Positions 47,901 through 56,394 of a stretch of 64,000 nt of DNA are shown here, in pieces. This DNA is from JBEEOW01 sp041191405 (GTDB taxonomy: Bacteria; Bacteroidota; Bacteroidia; Cytophagales; UBA9547). Position numbers and translations under genes: made by a program. The stretch is taken from contig JBEEOW010000018.1 in the NCBI GenBank assembly GCA_041191405.1, positions 1 to 64,000 on the forward strand. Reading direction: 5' to 3'. The notes beneath the pieces are model-generated. The model was given only the letters and a program-made list of their open reading frames with translations, had not been told where the DNA came from and ran no database searches. Position 1 is the first letter of the stretch. Each line of letters starts with the position of its first letter.

Positions 47901-49258
47901 TGTTGAACGTTTAATTTATTTGATAATATTCTTGAATCAAGAATTACAACATTTTTATATTTCAAAAAAAGTGTATCATAAACAAAATTAAAACTAAATG
48001 ATTTTACTAAACTAGGTTTTTCTTGAGCAAGATAAACTTTAACACTGGCTTTTTTACTGACAATAGTTTTAACTGAATCATACCTTAAATTAGGCATGTA
48101 TGGTCTCGAAAAAATCTTCCCATTAAATTGAGTTTTTATTAAAACGGTATCATTAAGTATTGCATTTTGAATATTAGGACTTGTTAAGCCTGATTTTATT
48201 GATTTAAAATTGATATTAAATAAAGTATTCGAATTTTGTAAAAAAATGGGTTTTGAACCTTCATATTCAACAGTAAGCAAACCTTTGTTAAAAGTATAAT
48301 GAACATTTTCTTTCAGTAAACTTGTATCGGTTTGTTTAAAATTTATAAAAGAGACATAGTTAGTATCAAATGCTACTTGGAAATGTAAACTTTTTATCGA
48401 ATCAGCTAAATAATCTTTAAATGAAATTTTATATTCAAGAGTATCAAATAAATAAGTTGAAACACTATCTGTTTTCAAATATTTTAGCAAAGGGAGTAAA
48501 CTTTGGGCATATCTGTACCCTAATATATGCTGCGACTCTGTGTTAAAATGTAAATTATCACCTTTACTAACTAAACCATTAGCAGATGCTACTCCTACAT
48601 TTTTCAATTCGGTTTTAAGCGAATTTATATCAATATTGATATAGTTTTTATATTCATAATATAAAGAAGACAAATAAAAATCACCTAATTCTCCGGCTAC
48701 AATTGGCAAATATGGGTCATTTAAATCTTTTCGAATATTATTAAAAATTGATTTAAGTTTAAATTTATAATCATTATACACCCAAGGTGCTCCATTTTGC
48801 TCACCTTGATGCCACAATACTCCAATTATTTTACCAAACTTGTTAGCAAACTTAGCCCTCGTTATTAGGTTGTTATATAAAAATACTCCTCCAATATTTG
48901 AATTGTATAACCAATTTTCGACTGTTGTACTTCCTACTGCACATGGAACTATACCAATTTTAATTTTATTGCCATGTTTATTTAATAATTCTTTTATACA
49001 TGACATAACAGGACCAACTCCTGCACTTGGACTATCAAAATGAATTGGGTTTTTGGCTTTTACCCAAACCGAATCTTTAGTTAAATTAAAAACATTGGGA
49101 TATGTAATTGTATCTTGTGGTGTAATAGCTGCTCTGCCCGACATATTTGATTGCCCAGCTGTAACAATTATATACATAATTGTATCACTTTGCCCAAAGG
49201 AGGCAAAGGAAATAAAAAACAGTAAAACAAAAAATTTAATTGTTATAACTTTAAGCAT
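44987..49258 (-). CDS. Sialate O-acetylesterase-like, cohesin-like repeat, dockerin, T9SS protein
   Basis: A 1423-residue secreted protein. The signal peptide is about 22 residues (SFASFGQ). Residues 25-260 are an SGNH-type SASA esterase: Ser37 in TAGQSNMSG, the block WHQGEQN near 149-155, and Asp234/His237 in GDNLHFN. Such enzymes remove O-acetyl groups from sialic acids or other sugars. Seven cohesin-like beta-sandwich repeats of about 125 residues follow (strands like NSFSLSVNFDTSKVQF), to about 1160. Residues 1164-1227 are a type I dockerin with two Ca loops, DVNNDNSVNEQD and DVNFSDKITSSD. A further beta region and a T9SS sorting domain (IFPNYNQNQL to IIIEK) end it. Confidence 0.88.
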   Translation of the reverse strand: MLKVITIKFFVLLFFISFASFGQSDTIMYIIVTAGQSNMSGRAAITPQDTITYPNVFNLTKDSVWVKAKNPIHFDSPSAGVGPVMSCIKELLNKHGNKIKIGIVPCAVGSTTVENWLYNSNIGGVFLYNNLITRAKFANKFGKIIGVLWHQGEQNGAPWVYNDYKFKLKSIFNNIRKDLNDPYLPIVAGELGDFYLSSLYYEYKNYINIDINSLKTELKNVGVASANGLVSKGDNLHFNTESQHILGYRYAQSLLPLLKYLKTDSVSTYLFDTLEYKISFKDYLADSIKSLHFQVAFDTNYVSFINFKQTDTSLLKENVHYTFNKGLLTVEYEGSKPIFLQNSNTLFNINFKSIKSGLTSPNIQNAILNDTVLIKTQFNGKIFSRPYMPNLRYDSVKTIVSKKASVKVYLAQEKPSLVKSFSFNFVYDTLFLKYKNVVILDSRILSNKLNVQHSKDKISIHWSDSIPLQFSTLDSILKINFISLNEGVTQPIFENVYFDSLKTDYNVNTGVKIESYYTYIQSDWVVETVFNKVKVPVIFSQTIPQEINSFSLSVNFDTSKVQFQKVIITDSILANNGVLNFVKDTLGNVNINWVGDYPIKKYDSFIPFTLEFLTINDGISFSYFNEAYIDSFPVTSINAGAIVVQPYLPTISFDSVKTIVDDDFKIPFYINQKQIKDVTFFQFSLNYDENEMTFKKYNFKDSIDFKGDVEFLNENGKITISWTGTSLIKGSSVIDVLDLYFKSNKEGFSYPTLSEAFVNNYNLDTFLNGNVFAEKHLFSVGLDTSNVKVGQIADLNLSISQLNPIDFNKMSFQVTFDTLALKYEGYELKNDSISINNHFKINKNIDGTLLIKLESDSGFLFLENKLLSTLKFKSLIEGNYNITVFNLNVDDHSQLITKNGLITSEPILPKLEVGNIITKINKTFSLPINISQINPKEINQFSFEIVYDSLKIDLLSYTFIKDNTLKINKEAGKVLIEWSGLNGFSALSNFEIIKLNFIAKDSGNIIPDFRDVLINNAPIDTLQIGNINIQYHYSNFVLDSIINGFAKKTIYIPIYSKQINPEPINSFKAKYYFNSKLLNYQNFKIINQNINEDSLSVICVGDTVKIDWKNSLINIPAVEFTELISLQFYPKDTFEISTELTLLSFNSFNKNSGSKQQLDINYQYGDVNNDNSVNEQDAQLLLNYSVGLINDTIDWSSDVIADVNFSDKITSSDASSILQYNKGSISSFTKAVDLNSKIRVIREGNNFVFSSIGDLYSLNLSFDNNLHLLNSPTDFYNHNNLIYAENVNDTIFNIALASATAIDSGTVLFKIPYNELESALYTFNLKVNNSIQKVIFDLILPISKVDAIDEKVEIFPNYNQNQLIIRNYPENAKIVIFNPQGIEIYKCDNLNQAIYINDLPRGLLIIKVENNVESFTTKIIIEK

Positions 49259-49380
49259 TCGGGTGATGTTTGTAACTCGCTTGTTAATGCAACTTTACGC
49301 CAAAATCAAATATATAAATTTTAGAATAAACTTGTACGAACAAACTTAATTTTAGCTACAATTTATTAAAAAAACTTTCT

Positions 49381-50769
49381 CTATTTAATGGTTTCAATAG
49401 TTGTTTCCCAACCATCGTATTCGCCGTTGTATTTTTGCGCCAAATCTGAAAGTAAAAAAGTACAATCATCTAAGGATGCCCACGAAATTTGTTCAATCCT
49501 TTTAATTTCAATCCTAAAAGGTTTGCTACCTAAGTTGAGATTATGTTCTTTTTTAACAATTTCAAAATTACTCAATTCAGCTTTTATCGAAAAATCATCC
49601 ATTTTGTACTCATCCACAAAATGCAACCAATGTGTAACCATTCGTGGTTGCGACAAATCATCCCCACCTTCAACAAGCGAATCAATACCTTTTCTATTTT
49701 TAATACTCAATCGCTGAAATTCATTTGGATATAAAATATCAATGTAAAAATTCCAATCTGTATCAATATTGGTTCCAATGCCATATTCGTAATCATCGTA
49801 AGCTTCCATAACTTCATGAATATATTGGTCAATATTTTCATCAGAGTTTAAATAAAAATACAAATTCCTAACTCCGTTTGCAGTTATTCTTCCACAAAAA
49901 ATAGCGTCGTAACTTAATGGTATTCTTGCAATTATTAAATCTTCAATATCAACTAACTCTTCATTTTCATGGTCAAATACAAATCCTTCTTCTGTTGGCT
50001 CTTTAACAGTAATGGCAACTTGTAGTAAAACCTCCTTATTAATAATTGGTGCAAAATCATTGATTCCTAAATCAACAAAAACCGACGAAAACTGTTGATT
50101 AATATAGCCAAAATAGTAAGTCCATTGTTCGTATTTATGCCCCACCTCAGGATTGTACTCATTGGCTTTCATTAATTTACGACTAATTTCAACTGGATAC
50201 AAACCTTCTTTATAAATATCATTAATTTGAGCTAATCCAGCACTCAGTCTTTCCCAATCACTATTGTTGAGTTTGTTAAATGCATTTTCGATAGCTTGAA
50301 TATTATCAGTAAAAATGTGAGGAAGTAAAGGATAAAAATCTTCCCAAATAAACTCAAACTGATCATATTCAGGACCGTACAAAGCTACAGTAGGCAATAA
50401 TTGATTATTTTCAATGGAAACATTTTTAATTAAATCAAAATCAACTTTAGTAATTTTAATGGTTGGTCTGTCCAATTCGCCTCCGTAACGCAAATTTGTA
50501 AATGTTGCCAACAAACCTTTTTGTTTATCAATTACAATACTTGCATTAATACATCCCTTTTCGAAATGTGCTTTTTTAAGTATCCAATCATTTACAATTT
50601 CATTATTAGTAAAATATTTCTCTAAAAATGCATCTGATTTTGATAATATGAATCTATAAAATAGCTTATTAATACCTGAAATTTCCCTATAAATCAAAAA
50701 CTTATCTAGACTTATACTTATTTCGCCAGGTAAACTAGCCACCGCAGCCATACTATTATCATCAATCAT
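49381..50769 (-). CDS. DUF695 and RraB-like domain protein
   Basis: A 462-residue cytoplasmic protein without signal or membrane segments. Residues 1-200 are an unassigned alpha/beta region. Residues about 225-350 resemble DUF695 (EEGFVFDHENEELVDIEDLIIARIP). The C-terminus from about 350 resembles the RraB-type regulator-of-RNase-E fold (TDWNFYIDILYPNEFQRLS, SLDDCTFLLSDLAQKYNGEYDGWET). In enterobacteria RraB binds RNase E. The link here is by fold resemblance only, and the partner is unknown. It is a single gene, divergent from the sigma factor gene. Confidence 0.7.
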   Translation of the reverse strand: MIDDNSMAAVASLPGEISISLDKFLIYREISGINKLFYRFILSKSDAFLEKYFTNNEIVNDWILKKAHFEKGCINASIVIDKQKGLLATFTNLRYGGELDRPTIKITKVDFDLIKNVSIENNQLLPTVALYGPEYDQFEFIWEDFYPLLPHIFTDNIQAIENAFNKLNNSDWERLSAGLAQINDIYKEGLYPVEISRKLMKANEYNPEVGHKYEQWTYYFGYINQQFSSVFVDLGINDFAPIINKEVLLQVAITVKEPTEEGFVFDHENEELVDIEDLIIARIPLSYDAIFCGRITANGVRNLYFYLNSDENIDQYIHEVMEAYDDYEYGIGTNIDTDWNFYIDILYPNEFQRLSIKNRKGIDSLVEGGDDLSQPRMVTHWLHFVDEYKMDDFSIKAELSNFEIVKKEHNLNLGSKPFRIEIKRIEQISWASLDDCTFLLSDLAQKYNGEYDGWETTIETIK

Positions 50770-50980
50770 AACTTTTAATCTATTATAGTTATTTCAAAAT
50801 TGAACATTCGAATCGAAATAACAAACTGTAGCCAATATTTTTGATAAAATTTAATAAATTATAAAAACAAAACAAAACATAACACCCTTATTATCTGAAC
50901 ATTAAAACTAATAAAATATTTTTGTTTAACATTCCAATAAAATCTTTAAACATTTGTTTAGACAATTAAATTTTTTGTTT

Positions 50981-50988
50981 TATGTTTG
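50981..50988 (+). promoter_or_regulatory. Candidate -7 box of the sigma factor gene
   Basis: TATGTTTG matches the TANNTTTG consensus 47 bp before the start codon. The nearest TTTG lies 24 bp upstream (50953-50956), a wider spacing than the normal 19-21, so the call is weak. Confidence 0.35.
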
Positions 50989-51035
50989 TATCAGAAAGTT
51001 AAACAAAACGGTTTTCAAACTAAACTTACAAGGCC

Positions 51036-51542
51036 ATGACTGCTCTAGAATTTGACTACACTATCACCAAAGCTACAAAGTATTTAAAACCATTTGCAAT
51101 GCGTTTAACTCGTGACCTAGACGATGCAAATGATTTAATACAAGACACTTTACTGAAAGCTGTTTCGCATAGAGATAAGTTTTTGGAAGGTACAAACTTA
51201 AAAGCATGGCTTTATACAATCATGAAAAATACGTTTATTACCAACTACCAACGCTTGGTTAAACGTAACACTTTTATCGATACTACGGAAAACCTTCATT
51301 ACATTGATTCAACAGATTCAATTACACAAAATGAAGCTAATTCTACTTTTACCATGAACGATATAAACCGTGCAATTAAAATGGTTGACGAAACTTATAC
51401 TCAACCATTTATGATGTACTTCAAAGGGTTTAAATACCATGAAATATCTGAAAAATTAGATATTCCAATTGGAACTGTAAAAAACAGAATTCACATTGCT
51501 AGAAAAGAGTTGAAAGACTTATTGAAAATGTATAATAACTAA
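51036..51542 (+). CDS. ECF-type RNA polymerase sigma factor next to the carotenoid genes
   Basis: A 168-residue sigma-70 family protein with only regions 2 and 4. Region 2 includes LTRDLDDANDLIQDTLLKA and NLKAWLYTIMKNTFIT. Region 4 contains the helix-turn-helix YHEISEKLDIPIGTVKNRIHIARKEL. There is no anti-sigma gene beside it, which is common for this Bacteroidota subgroup. It lies 157 bp upstream of crtI on the same strand, so it may drive the carotenoid genes, but no promoter evidence ties them together. A heptad-repeat element occupies the spacer after it. Confidence 0.92.
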   Translation: MTALEFDYTITKATKYLKPFAMRLTRDLDDANDLIQDTLLKAVSHRDKFLEGTNLKAWLYTIMKNTFITNYQRLVKRNTFIDTTENLHYIDSTDSITQNEANSTFTMNDINRAIKMVDETYTQPFMMYFKGFKYHEISEKLDIPIGTVKNRIHIARKELKDLLKMYNN

Positions 51543-51692
51543 AATAGTTTAGAGTAAAGAGTTCAGAGTTCTTTAAATATTGATGTTTAAATAATTTAAA
51601 CAATAATTAAAGAAAATATTTTTAAGTGTAAAGATAAATGACTACATTTTATAAAATATTTATACAACTCTAAGCCTAAACACGAAACTAAA
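51543..51692. repeat. Heptad-repeat element flanking the sigma-crtI spacer
   Basis: The left arm (51547-51577) has the 7-bp units TTTAGAG and TAAAGAG, as at 8006. The right arm (51664-51692) has degenerate units of the AACTCTA type. The two arms enclose about 85 bp of AT-rich DNA just before crtI. The right arm is the weakest of the set. Confidence 0.6.
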
Positions 51693-51699
51693 CAACAAT

Positions 51700-53184
51700 A
51701 TGTCTAAAAAAGTAATTGTAATAGGAAGTGGATTTGCAGGTTTATCGTCTGCCATTGCACTAGCCGACAAAGGTTATCAAGTTACAGTGCTTGAGAAAAA
51801 CGATTCTCTAGGCGGAAGAGCTCGTGTATTTAAAGTTGATGGATTTACTTTTGATATGGGCCCAAGCTGGTACTGGATGCCTGATGTATTTGAAAGTTTT
51901 TTTGCAAAATTTGGAAAAAAAGTTTCAGATTATTACCAATTACATAGACTAAATCCCTCGTATGCAGTATATTTTTCACAAACTGAAAAATGGGATATTC
52001 CTGCAGATATGGCTGAATTAGAAGCTTTATTTGAGAAATATGAACCTGGAGCAGCATTACAATTACGAGCTTTTTTAGAAGATGCAAAATACAAATACAA
52101 TACAGGTATCAATGATTTGGTGTACAAACCAAGTTTATCAATTACCGAATTTGTTGACTTAAAATTATGGTTTGATGTACTGAGGTTAGATATTTTCAAA
52201 TCTATCCACGAACAGTTACGCAAGTATTTCAAACATCCGAATATATTGAAACTGATGGAGTTTCCGGTATTATTTTTAGGTGCAAAACCTGAAAAAACAC
52301 CTGCACTCTACAGTTTAATGAATTACGCTGATATTGCACTTGGAACTTGGTATCCTATGGGTGGTATGTTTAACATTGTTGAAGCGATGGTTTCACTAGC
52401 CAAAGAAAAAGGTGTTGAAATCATTGCTTCACAAGAAGTTACAAATATTTTTGTTACCAATGAAAAAGTTCGTAATGTAAAAACAAAAACACATACTTAC
52501 GAAGCTGACATTGTGGTTGCTGGTGCAGATTATCATCATGTTGACCAACAATTACTTGATGAACCTTTCAGAAATTATTCTCCAAAATATTGGGACGAAA
52601 GAGTTATGGCTCCATCAAGTTTACTTTTTTATGTTGGTGTAAATAAACGTGTTAAAGGTTTACAACATCATAATTTATTTTTCGATGAAGATTTCAATGT
52701 GCATGCACAAGAAATTTACGATACACCACAATGGCCAAGTAAACCATTGTTTTATGTTTCGGCACCTTCAGTAACTGACCCGTCTGTAGCACCCGAAGGT
52801 TATGAAAATCTATTCTTCTTAATCCCAATAGCTCCAGGTTTGGCTGGCGATACAGAAACTGTAAGAGAAGAATATTTCAACACCATACTTACTAGATTAG
52901 AAAAAGCCCTTGGTGAAAACATCAAAGAGCATATCATTTATAAAAGAAGTTATGCACAATCGGATTTTGTATCTGATTACCATGCATTTAAAGGCAATGC
53001 TTATGGATTAGCAAATACTTTAATGCAAACTGCAATACTAAAACCAAGTCTTAAAAATGAACATGTTAACAATTTGTATTACACAGGTCAGTTAACTGTT
53101 CCAGGTCCGGGAGTGCCGCCATCTCTTATTTCAGGGTTGGTAGTTGCTGAGCAAATTGAAAAGGAAAACCCTATTCTTAATTAA
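51700..53184 (+). CDS. crtI: Phytoene desaturase
   Basis: A 494-residue FAD enzyme that inserts double bases in conjugation into phytoene to yield lycopene (or a shorter desaturation product) at the membrane. The N-terminal dinucleotide motif VIVIGSGFAGLSSAIALADKGYQVTVLEKN and GGRARVF are clear. The C-terminal bacterial-type desaturase signature includes YYTGQLTVPGPGVPPSLISG. It is followed by crtB, separated by a heptad-repeat spacer. The number of desaturation steps cannot be read from sequence. Confidence 0.95.
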   Translation: MSKKVIVIGSGFAGLSSAIALADKGYQVTVLEKNDSLGGRARVFKVDGFTFDMGPSWYWMPDVFESFFAKFGKKVSDYYQLHRLNPSYAVYFSQTEKWDIPADMAELEALFEKYEPGAALQLRAFLEDAKYKYNTGINDLVYKPSLSITEFVDLKLWFDVLRLDIFKSIHEQLRKYFKHPNILKLMEFPVLFLGAKPEKTPALYSLMNYADIALGTWYPMGGMFNIVEAMVSLAKEKGVEIIASQEVTNIFVTNEKVRNVKTKTHTYEADIVVAGADYHHVDQQLLDEPFRNYSPKYWDERVMAPSSLLFYVGVNKRVKGLQHHNLFFDEDFNVHAQEIYDTPQWPSKPLFYVSAPSVTDPSVAPEGYENLFFLIPIAPGLAGDTETVREEYFNTILTRLEKALGENIKEHIIYKRSYAQSDFVSDYHAFKGNAYGLANTLMQTAILKPSLKNEHVNNLYYTGQLTVPGPGVPPSLISGLVVAEQIEKENPILN

Positions 53185-53290
53185 TAATTAGTAATTAAGA
53201 ATTAATAAGGAGTGTATCACCTATTTCAATTCTTATCTAATTTCAAAATGAAAAAAATATTAATTATTAATTCCTAATTATTAATTATTT
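53178..53290. repeat. Heptad-repeat hairpin element between crtI and crtB
   Basis: The left arm (53178-53210) is built of 7-bp units AATTAAT and AATTAGT. The right arm (53258-53290) carries their reverse complements (TTAATTA, CTAATTA). About 47 bp separate the arms. The left arm begins inside the last codons of crtI, and the right arm ends just before the crtB start codon. Confidence 0.8.
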
Positions 53291-53293
53291 AAA

Positions 53294-54136
53294 ATGGATC
53301 ACAAAGCATTATTCGACCATTCAACACTGATTTGTAGTAAAAATATTACTAACTTATACAGTACATCTTTCTCATTAGGAATCAAAACTTTTGATAAAAA
53401 ATTCCATTTGCCAATTTATGGTATTTATGGTTTTGTTAGATATGCCGATGAGATTGTTGATACTTTTCACGAATATGATAAAAAAGCACTTTTAGCCGAA
53501 TTCAAAAAAGAAACTTATCAAGCTATTGAACGCAAATTGAGTTTAAATCCTGTATTGCACGCATTTCAACTAATTGTTAATGAATACAATATTGATTTAG
53601 ATTTAATTGAAGCATTTTTAAAAAGTATGGAAATGGATTTGTATGACATTGAATATAACAATGATTTATACAATGAATACATATATGGTTCGGCAGAAGT
53701 TGTTGGCTTAATGTGCTTAAGAGTTTTCTGTAAAAATAACGAAAGTCAATACCAATCTTTGGTTCCATCTGCGAGAGCTTTGGGAGCAGCATTCCAAAAA
53801 ATAAACTTCCTGCGTGATATTAAAAGCGATTACCACGAAAGAGGTCGAACTTATTTCCCTGATTTAGACTTTAAAAACTTCAGTAATGAAGATAAAATAA
53901 AAATTGAGTTAGATATTAAAGCAGATTTTGACAAAGGGTTTGAGGGTATTAAAATGTTACCCAAAGGAGCTAAGCTCGGCGTGTATGTAGCTTATATTTA
54001 TTATCTACAATTATTCAAAAAAATCAAAGAATTGCCAGCATCTCGTATTTCTGAAGAACGAATTAGAGTTCCTGATTTTCAGAAAATTAGTTTGCTAATT
54101 CAAAGTTATTTCAGATTTCAGTTAAATGCTATTTAA
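53294..54136 (+). CDS. crtB: Phytoene synthase
   Basis: A 280-residue prenyltransferase that condenses two GGPP molecules head-to-head into phytoene, the first committed step of carotenoid synthesis. The two Asp-rich metal motifs are visible: YADEIVDTFHEYD near residue 50 and FLRDIKSDYHERGRTYFP near residue 175. The family's squalene/phytoene synthase fold and length fit. GGPP must come from a synthase encoded outside the window. Confidence 0.95.
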   Translation: MDHKALFDHSTLICSKNITNLYSTSFSLGIKTFDKKFHLPIYGIYGFVRYADEIVDTFHEYDKKALLAEFKKETYQAIERKLSLNPVLHAFQLIVNEYNIDLDLIEAFLKSMEMDLYDIEYNNDLYNEYIYGSAEVVGLMCLRVFCKNNESQYQSLVPSARALGAAFQKINFLRDIKSDYHERGRTYFPDLDFKNFSNEDKIKIELDIKADFDKGFEGIKMLPKGAKLGVYVAYIYYLQLFKKIKELPASRISEERIRVPDFQKISLLIQSYFRFQLNAI

Positions 54137-54140
54137 GATG

Positions 54141-54221
54141 GTAGATAATAGATTTTAGATGTTAGATTATTTTGAATCTAAAATATTATGTCTAAAATCT
54201 ATTATCTAATATCTAAAATCT
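54141..54221. repeat. Heptad-repeat hairpin element after crtB
   Basis: The cleanest example: the 7-bp register runs unbroken from 54142 to about 54221. Left units include TAGATTT and TAGATGT; right units include TCTAAAA and TCTATTA. The arms pair as an inverted repeat. It sits 4 bp after crtB and 10 bp before the next start codon. Confidence 0.9.
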
Positions 54222-54230
54222 CCTCAAAAA

Positions 54231-54749
54231 ATGAAAAAACACATTATCTATATCCTTTGTTTTATGTTGATACAAGTGAATGTATTGGCAAATGATATTA
54301 ATCATGTAAGAACATTGTACCCAAAAGCAAGCGAAGATTTTAAATTAACAAAAGAATTACTTGCTTATATTCAAACACATAAACTCAATACAGCAACTGC
54401 TTGGGGATACAGAGGTGCTTTAGAGGCTTTAATGGCAAAACATGAAAGTAATCCATTTACAAAAATGAGTTACTTAAAAAAATGCTCAAATACATTTGCA
54501 AAGGCAATAGAGGCAAGCCCAGCGGATATTGAATTACGCATTTTAAGATACATTACTGAAGTAAATACACCATCAACCTTAGGATATTCAGAAAATGTAG
54601 CTATTGATAAAAAAACTATTCTAGATTATTTATCAAAAAATACAAATTACAAGCCTGATACCCAAATGGTAATGTTGTTAAAAATATTGAAATTAAAAGG
54701 AAAATTAACAGCAAACGAATCAGCAATTGTACAAAAGTTTATAGCATGA
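54231..54749 (+). CDS. Secreted helical protein of unknown function in the carotenoid cluster
   Basis: A 172-residue protein with a signal peptide (MKKHIIYILCFMLIQVNVLA, cleavage about 21). The mature 150 residues are almost all helix and look somewhat TPR-like (WGYRGALEALMAKHESNP, IEASPADIELRILRYITEV), but I recognise no family. Its stop codon overlaps the start of the lycopene cyclase gene as ATGA. The coupling suggests it works with the pigment genes, perhaps in carotenoid or membrane handling in the periplasm. That is inference only. Confidence 0.8.
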   Translation: MKKHIIYILCFMLIQVNVLANDINHVRTLYPKASEDFKLTKELLAYIQTHKLNTATAWGYRGALEALMAKHESNPFTKMSYLKKCSNTFAKAIEASPADIELRILRYITEVNTPSTLGYSENVAIDKKTILDYLSKNTNYKPDTQMVMLLKILKLKGKLTANESAIVQKFIA

Positions 54750-55450
54750 AACATTTCCTTTATTTGGCAATAAATATATTCACTTTAAGCTATCCCTTAT
54801 TCAAATCATGGGATACGAGAGTGAGTATGTACAAAAAATGGAATCATCTATTGCCTGCAATTGCTGTAGTAACGCTATTCTTTTTAGTTTTTGATTATTA
54901 TTTCACAAAATGGGGTGTTTGGCAATTTAACCCTAAATACATAACAGGGATTTACTTTACCAATTTACCGCTTGAAGAAGTATTGTTCTTCATTACCACA
55001 TTTTATGCTTGTTTGTTTATTTATGAAGTAATGAATTATTTCATAAAAGATAATATCTGGGAAAAATATGCGCCTTATATTTCAACAATCTTAGTGATTG
55101 CAAATATCAGTATTGCATTTATTTACAGTGATTTACTTTATACTTTTGCACATTTATTTATGGCTGCAATAACTATTATTGTGCACCATATTGTGCTTGG
55201 AAACAAAGTAGCTGGCAGATTTTACATCTCATATCTAGTATGTTTAATTCCATTTCTACTAATGAATGGAATTTTAACAGCAACTCCGGTAGTAATTTAT
55301 AACAATTCTGAAAATTTAGGGTTAAGAATAGGTACAATACCTGTTGAAGACACTATGTATTGTTTACAAATGTTGTTAATGAATGTGACCATATACGAAT
55401 ACCTTAATATCAAAAAAGAATCAAAAATGCTAAACACCAAACTTGTATGA
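54746..55450 (+). CDS. Lycopene cyclase, fused CrtYc-CrtYd type
   Basis: A 234-residue membrane protein with about seven hydrophobic helices, arranged as two halves of the lycopene cyclase (TIGR03462-type) domain. Each half holds a conserved acidic helix: NLPLEEVLFFITTFYACLF in the first and IPVEDTMYCLQMLLMNVTIYE in the second. These supply the acids used to cyclise lycopene ends into beta rings. Fused CrtYcd forms are usual in Bacteroidota. It overlaps the genes on both sides by 4 bp (ATGA), so all three are translationally coupled. Confidence 0.9.
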   Translation: MKHFLYLAINIFTLSYPLFKSWDTRVSMYKKWNHLLPAIAVVTLFFLVFDYYFTKWGVWQFNPKYITGIYFTNLPLEEVLFFITTFYACLFIYEVMNYFIKDNIWEKYAPYISTILVIANISIAFIYSDLLYTFAHLFMAAITIIVHHIVLGNKVAGRFYISYLVCLIPFLLMNGILTATPVVIYNNSENLGLRIGTIPVEDTMYCLQMLLMNVTIYEYLNIKKESKMLNTKLV

Positions 55451-56292
55451 AAAATTTGCAGGTACATATCGACGATAATTCGGGTTTTTGCTTTGGAGTA
55501 ATCTATGCTATTGAAATGGCAGAAGATATTTTGAATGAAGAAGGGATATTATATTGTTTGGGAGATATTGTTCACAATGATGAAGAAGTAGCCCGTTTGC
55601 AAGCAAAAGGATTAAAAATCATTAATCATGATGAATTAAAATCTTTGCGTGATACAAAGGTACTTATTCGTGCGCATGGCGAACCAGCTTCAACTTATCA
55701 ATTAGCTTTGGAAAATAATCTTGAGTTAATCGATGCATCTTGTCCTGTAGTTTTAAAACTGCAAAATAGAATCAAATCATCTTACGATAAAGATGAAAAA
55801 ATCTATATTTACGGCAAACATGGACATGCAGAAGTAATTGGTTTACTTGGTCAAACTAACAACAATGCAGTTGTATTTCAAGATATTACAGAACTTGATA
55901 TTGCAACGCTTCCAAAAGAAATGACATTGTATAGCCAAACTACCAAAAGTACTGATAGTTTCTATGCTATTAAAAATCAGTTGACTAATTCGGGCATAAA
56001 TGTAAATGCAAATGATACAATTTGCCGACAAGTATCAAATCGTGATGTAGAATTGCGTAAATTTGCTCAACAATACGACAAAGTGGTATTTGTTGCTGGC
56101 AAAAAATCATCAAATGGAAAAGTGCTTTACAATGTTTGTAAAGAAGCAAATCAAGAAACTTTCTTTGTATCAAGTGTTTCAGATATTGATTATTCTTGGT
56201 TCAATGATGGAGATAAAATTGGTATTTGCGGTGCCACTTCAACACCAATGTGGTTAATGGAGAATGTTAAAAATGCAATGTTAAGTGCTTAA
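55447..56292 (+). CDS. ispH: 4-hydroxy-3-methylbut-2-enyl diphosphate reductase
   Basis: A 281-residue iron-sulfur enzyme for the last step of the MEP pathway, giving IPP and DMAPP. The three Cys that hold the 4Fe-4S cluster are C15 (GFCFGV), C99 (ASCPVV) and C193 (TICRQVSNRD). The active-site residues H43, H77, H127 and E129 (GHAEV) are present. Finding it inside the pigment cluster, with an ATGA overlap to the cyclase gene, ties precursor supply to carotenoid synthesis. This may be the sole ispH of the genome or a second copy. Confidence 0.95.
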   Translation: MKNLQVHIDDNSGFCFGVIYAIEMAEDILNEEGILYCLGDIVHNDEEVARLQAKGLKIINHDELKSLRDTKVLIRAHGEPASTYQLALENNLELIDASCPVVLKLQNRIKSSYDKDEKIYIYGKHGHAEVIGLLGQTNNNAVVFQDITELDIATLPKEMTLYSQTTKSTDSFYAIKNQLTNSGINVNANDTICRQVSNRDVELRKFAQQYDKVVFVAGKKSSNGKVLYNVCKEANQETFFVSSVSDIDYSWFNDGDKIGICGATSTPMWLMENVKNAMLSA

Positions 56293-56394
56293 TTTTGTCA
56301 ATCCGACACAGGAGGAATCTTATTAAATTAAAAAATAAGTTGTCTCATTCCTCAACATGACAAATAGATAACAGAATAAAAACAGAATAAATAT

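Noticed and set aside
54141..54221. Possible CRISPR-like array
   Set aside because: The units are only 7 bp, contiguous and degenerate, without unique spacers, and no cas genes are present.
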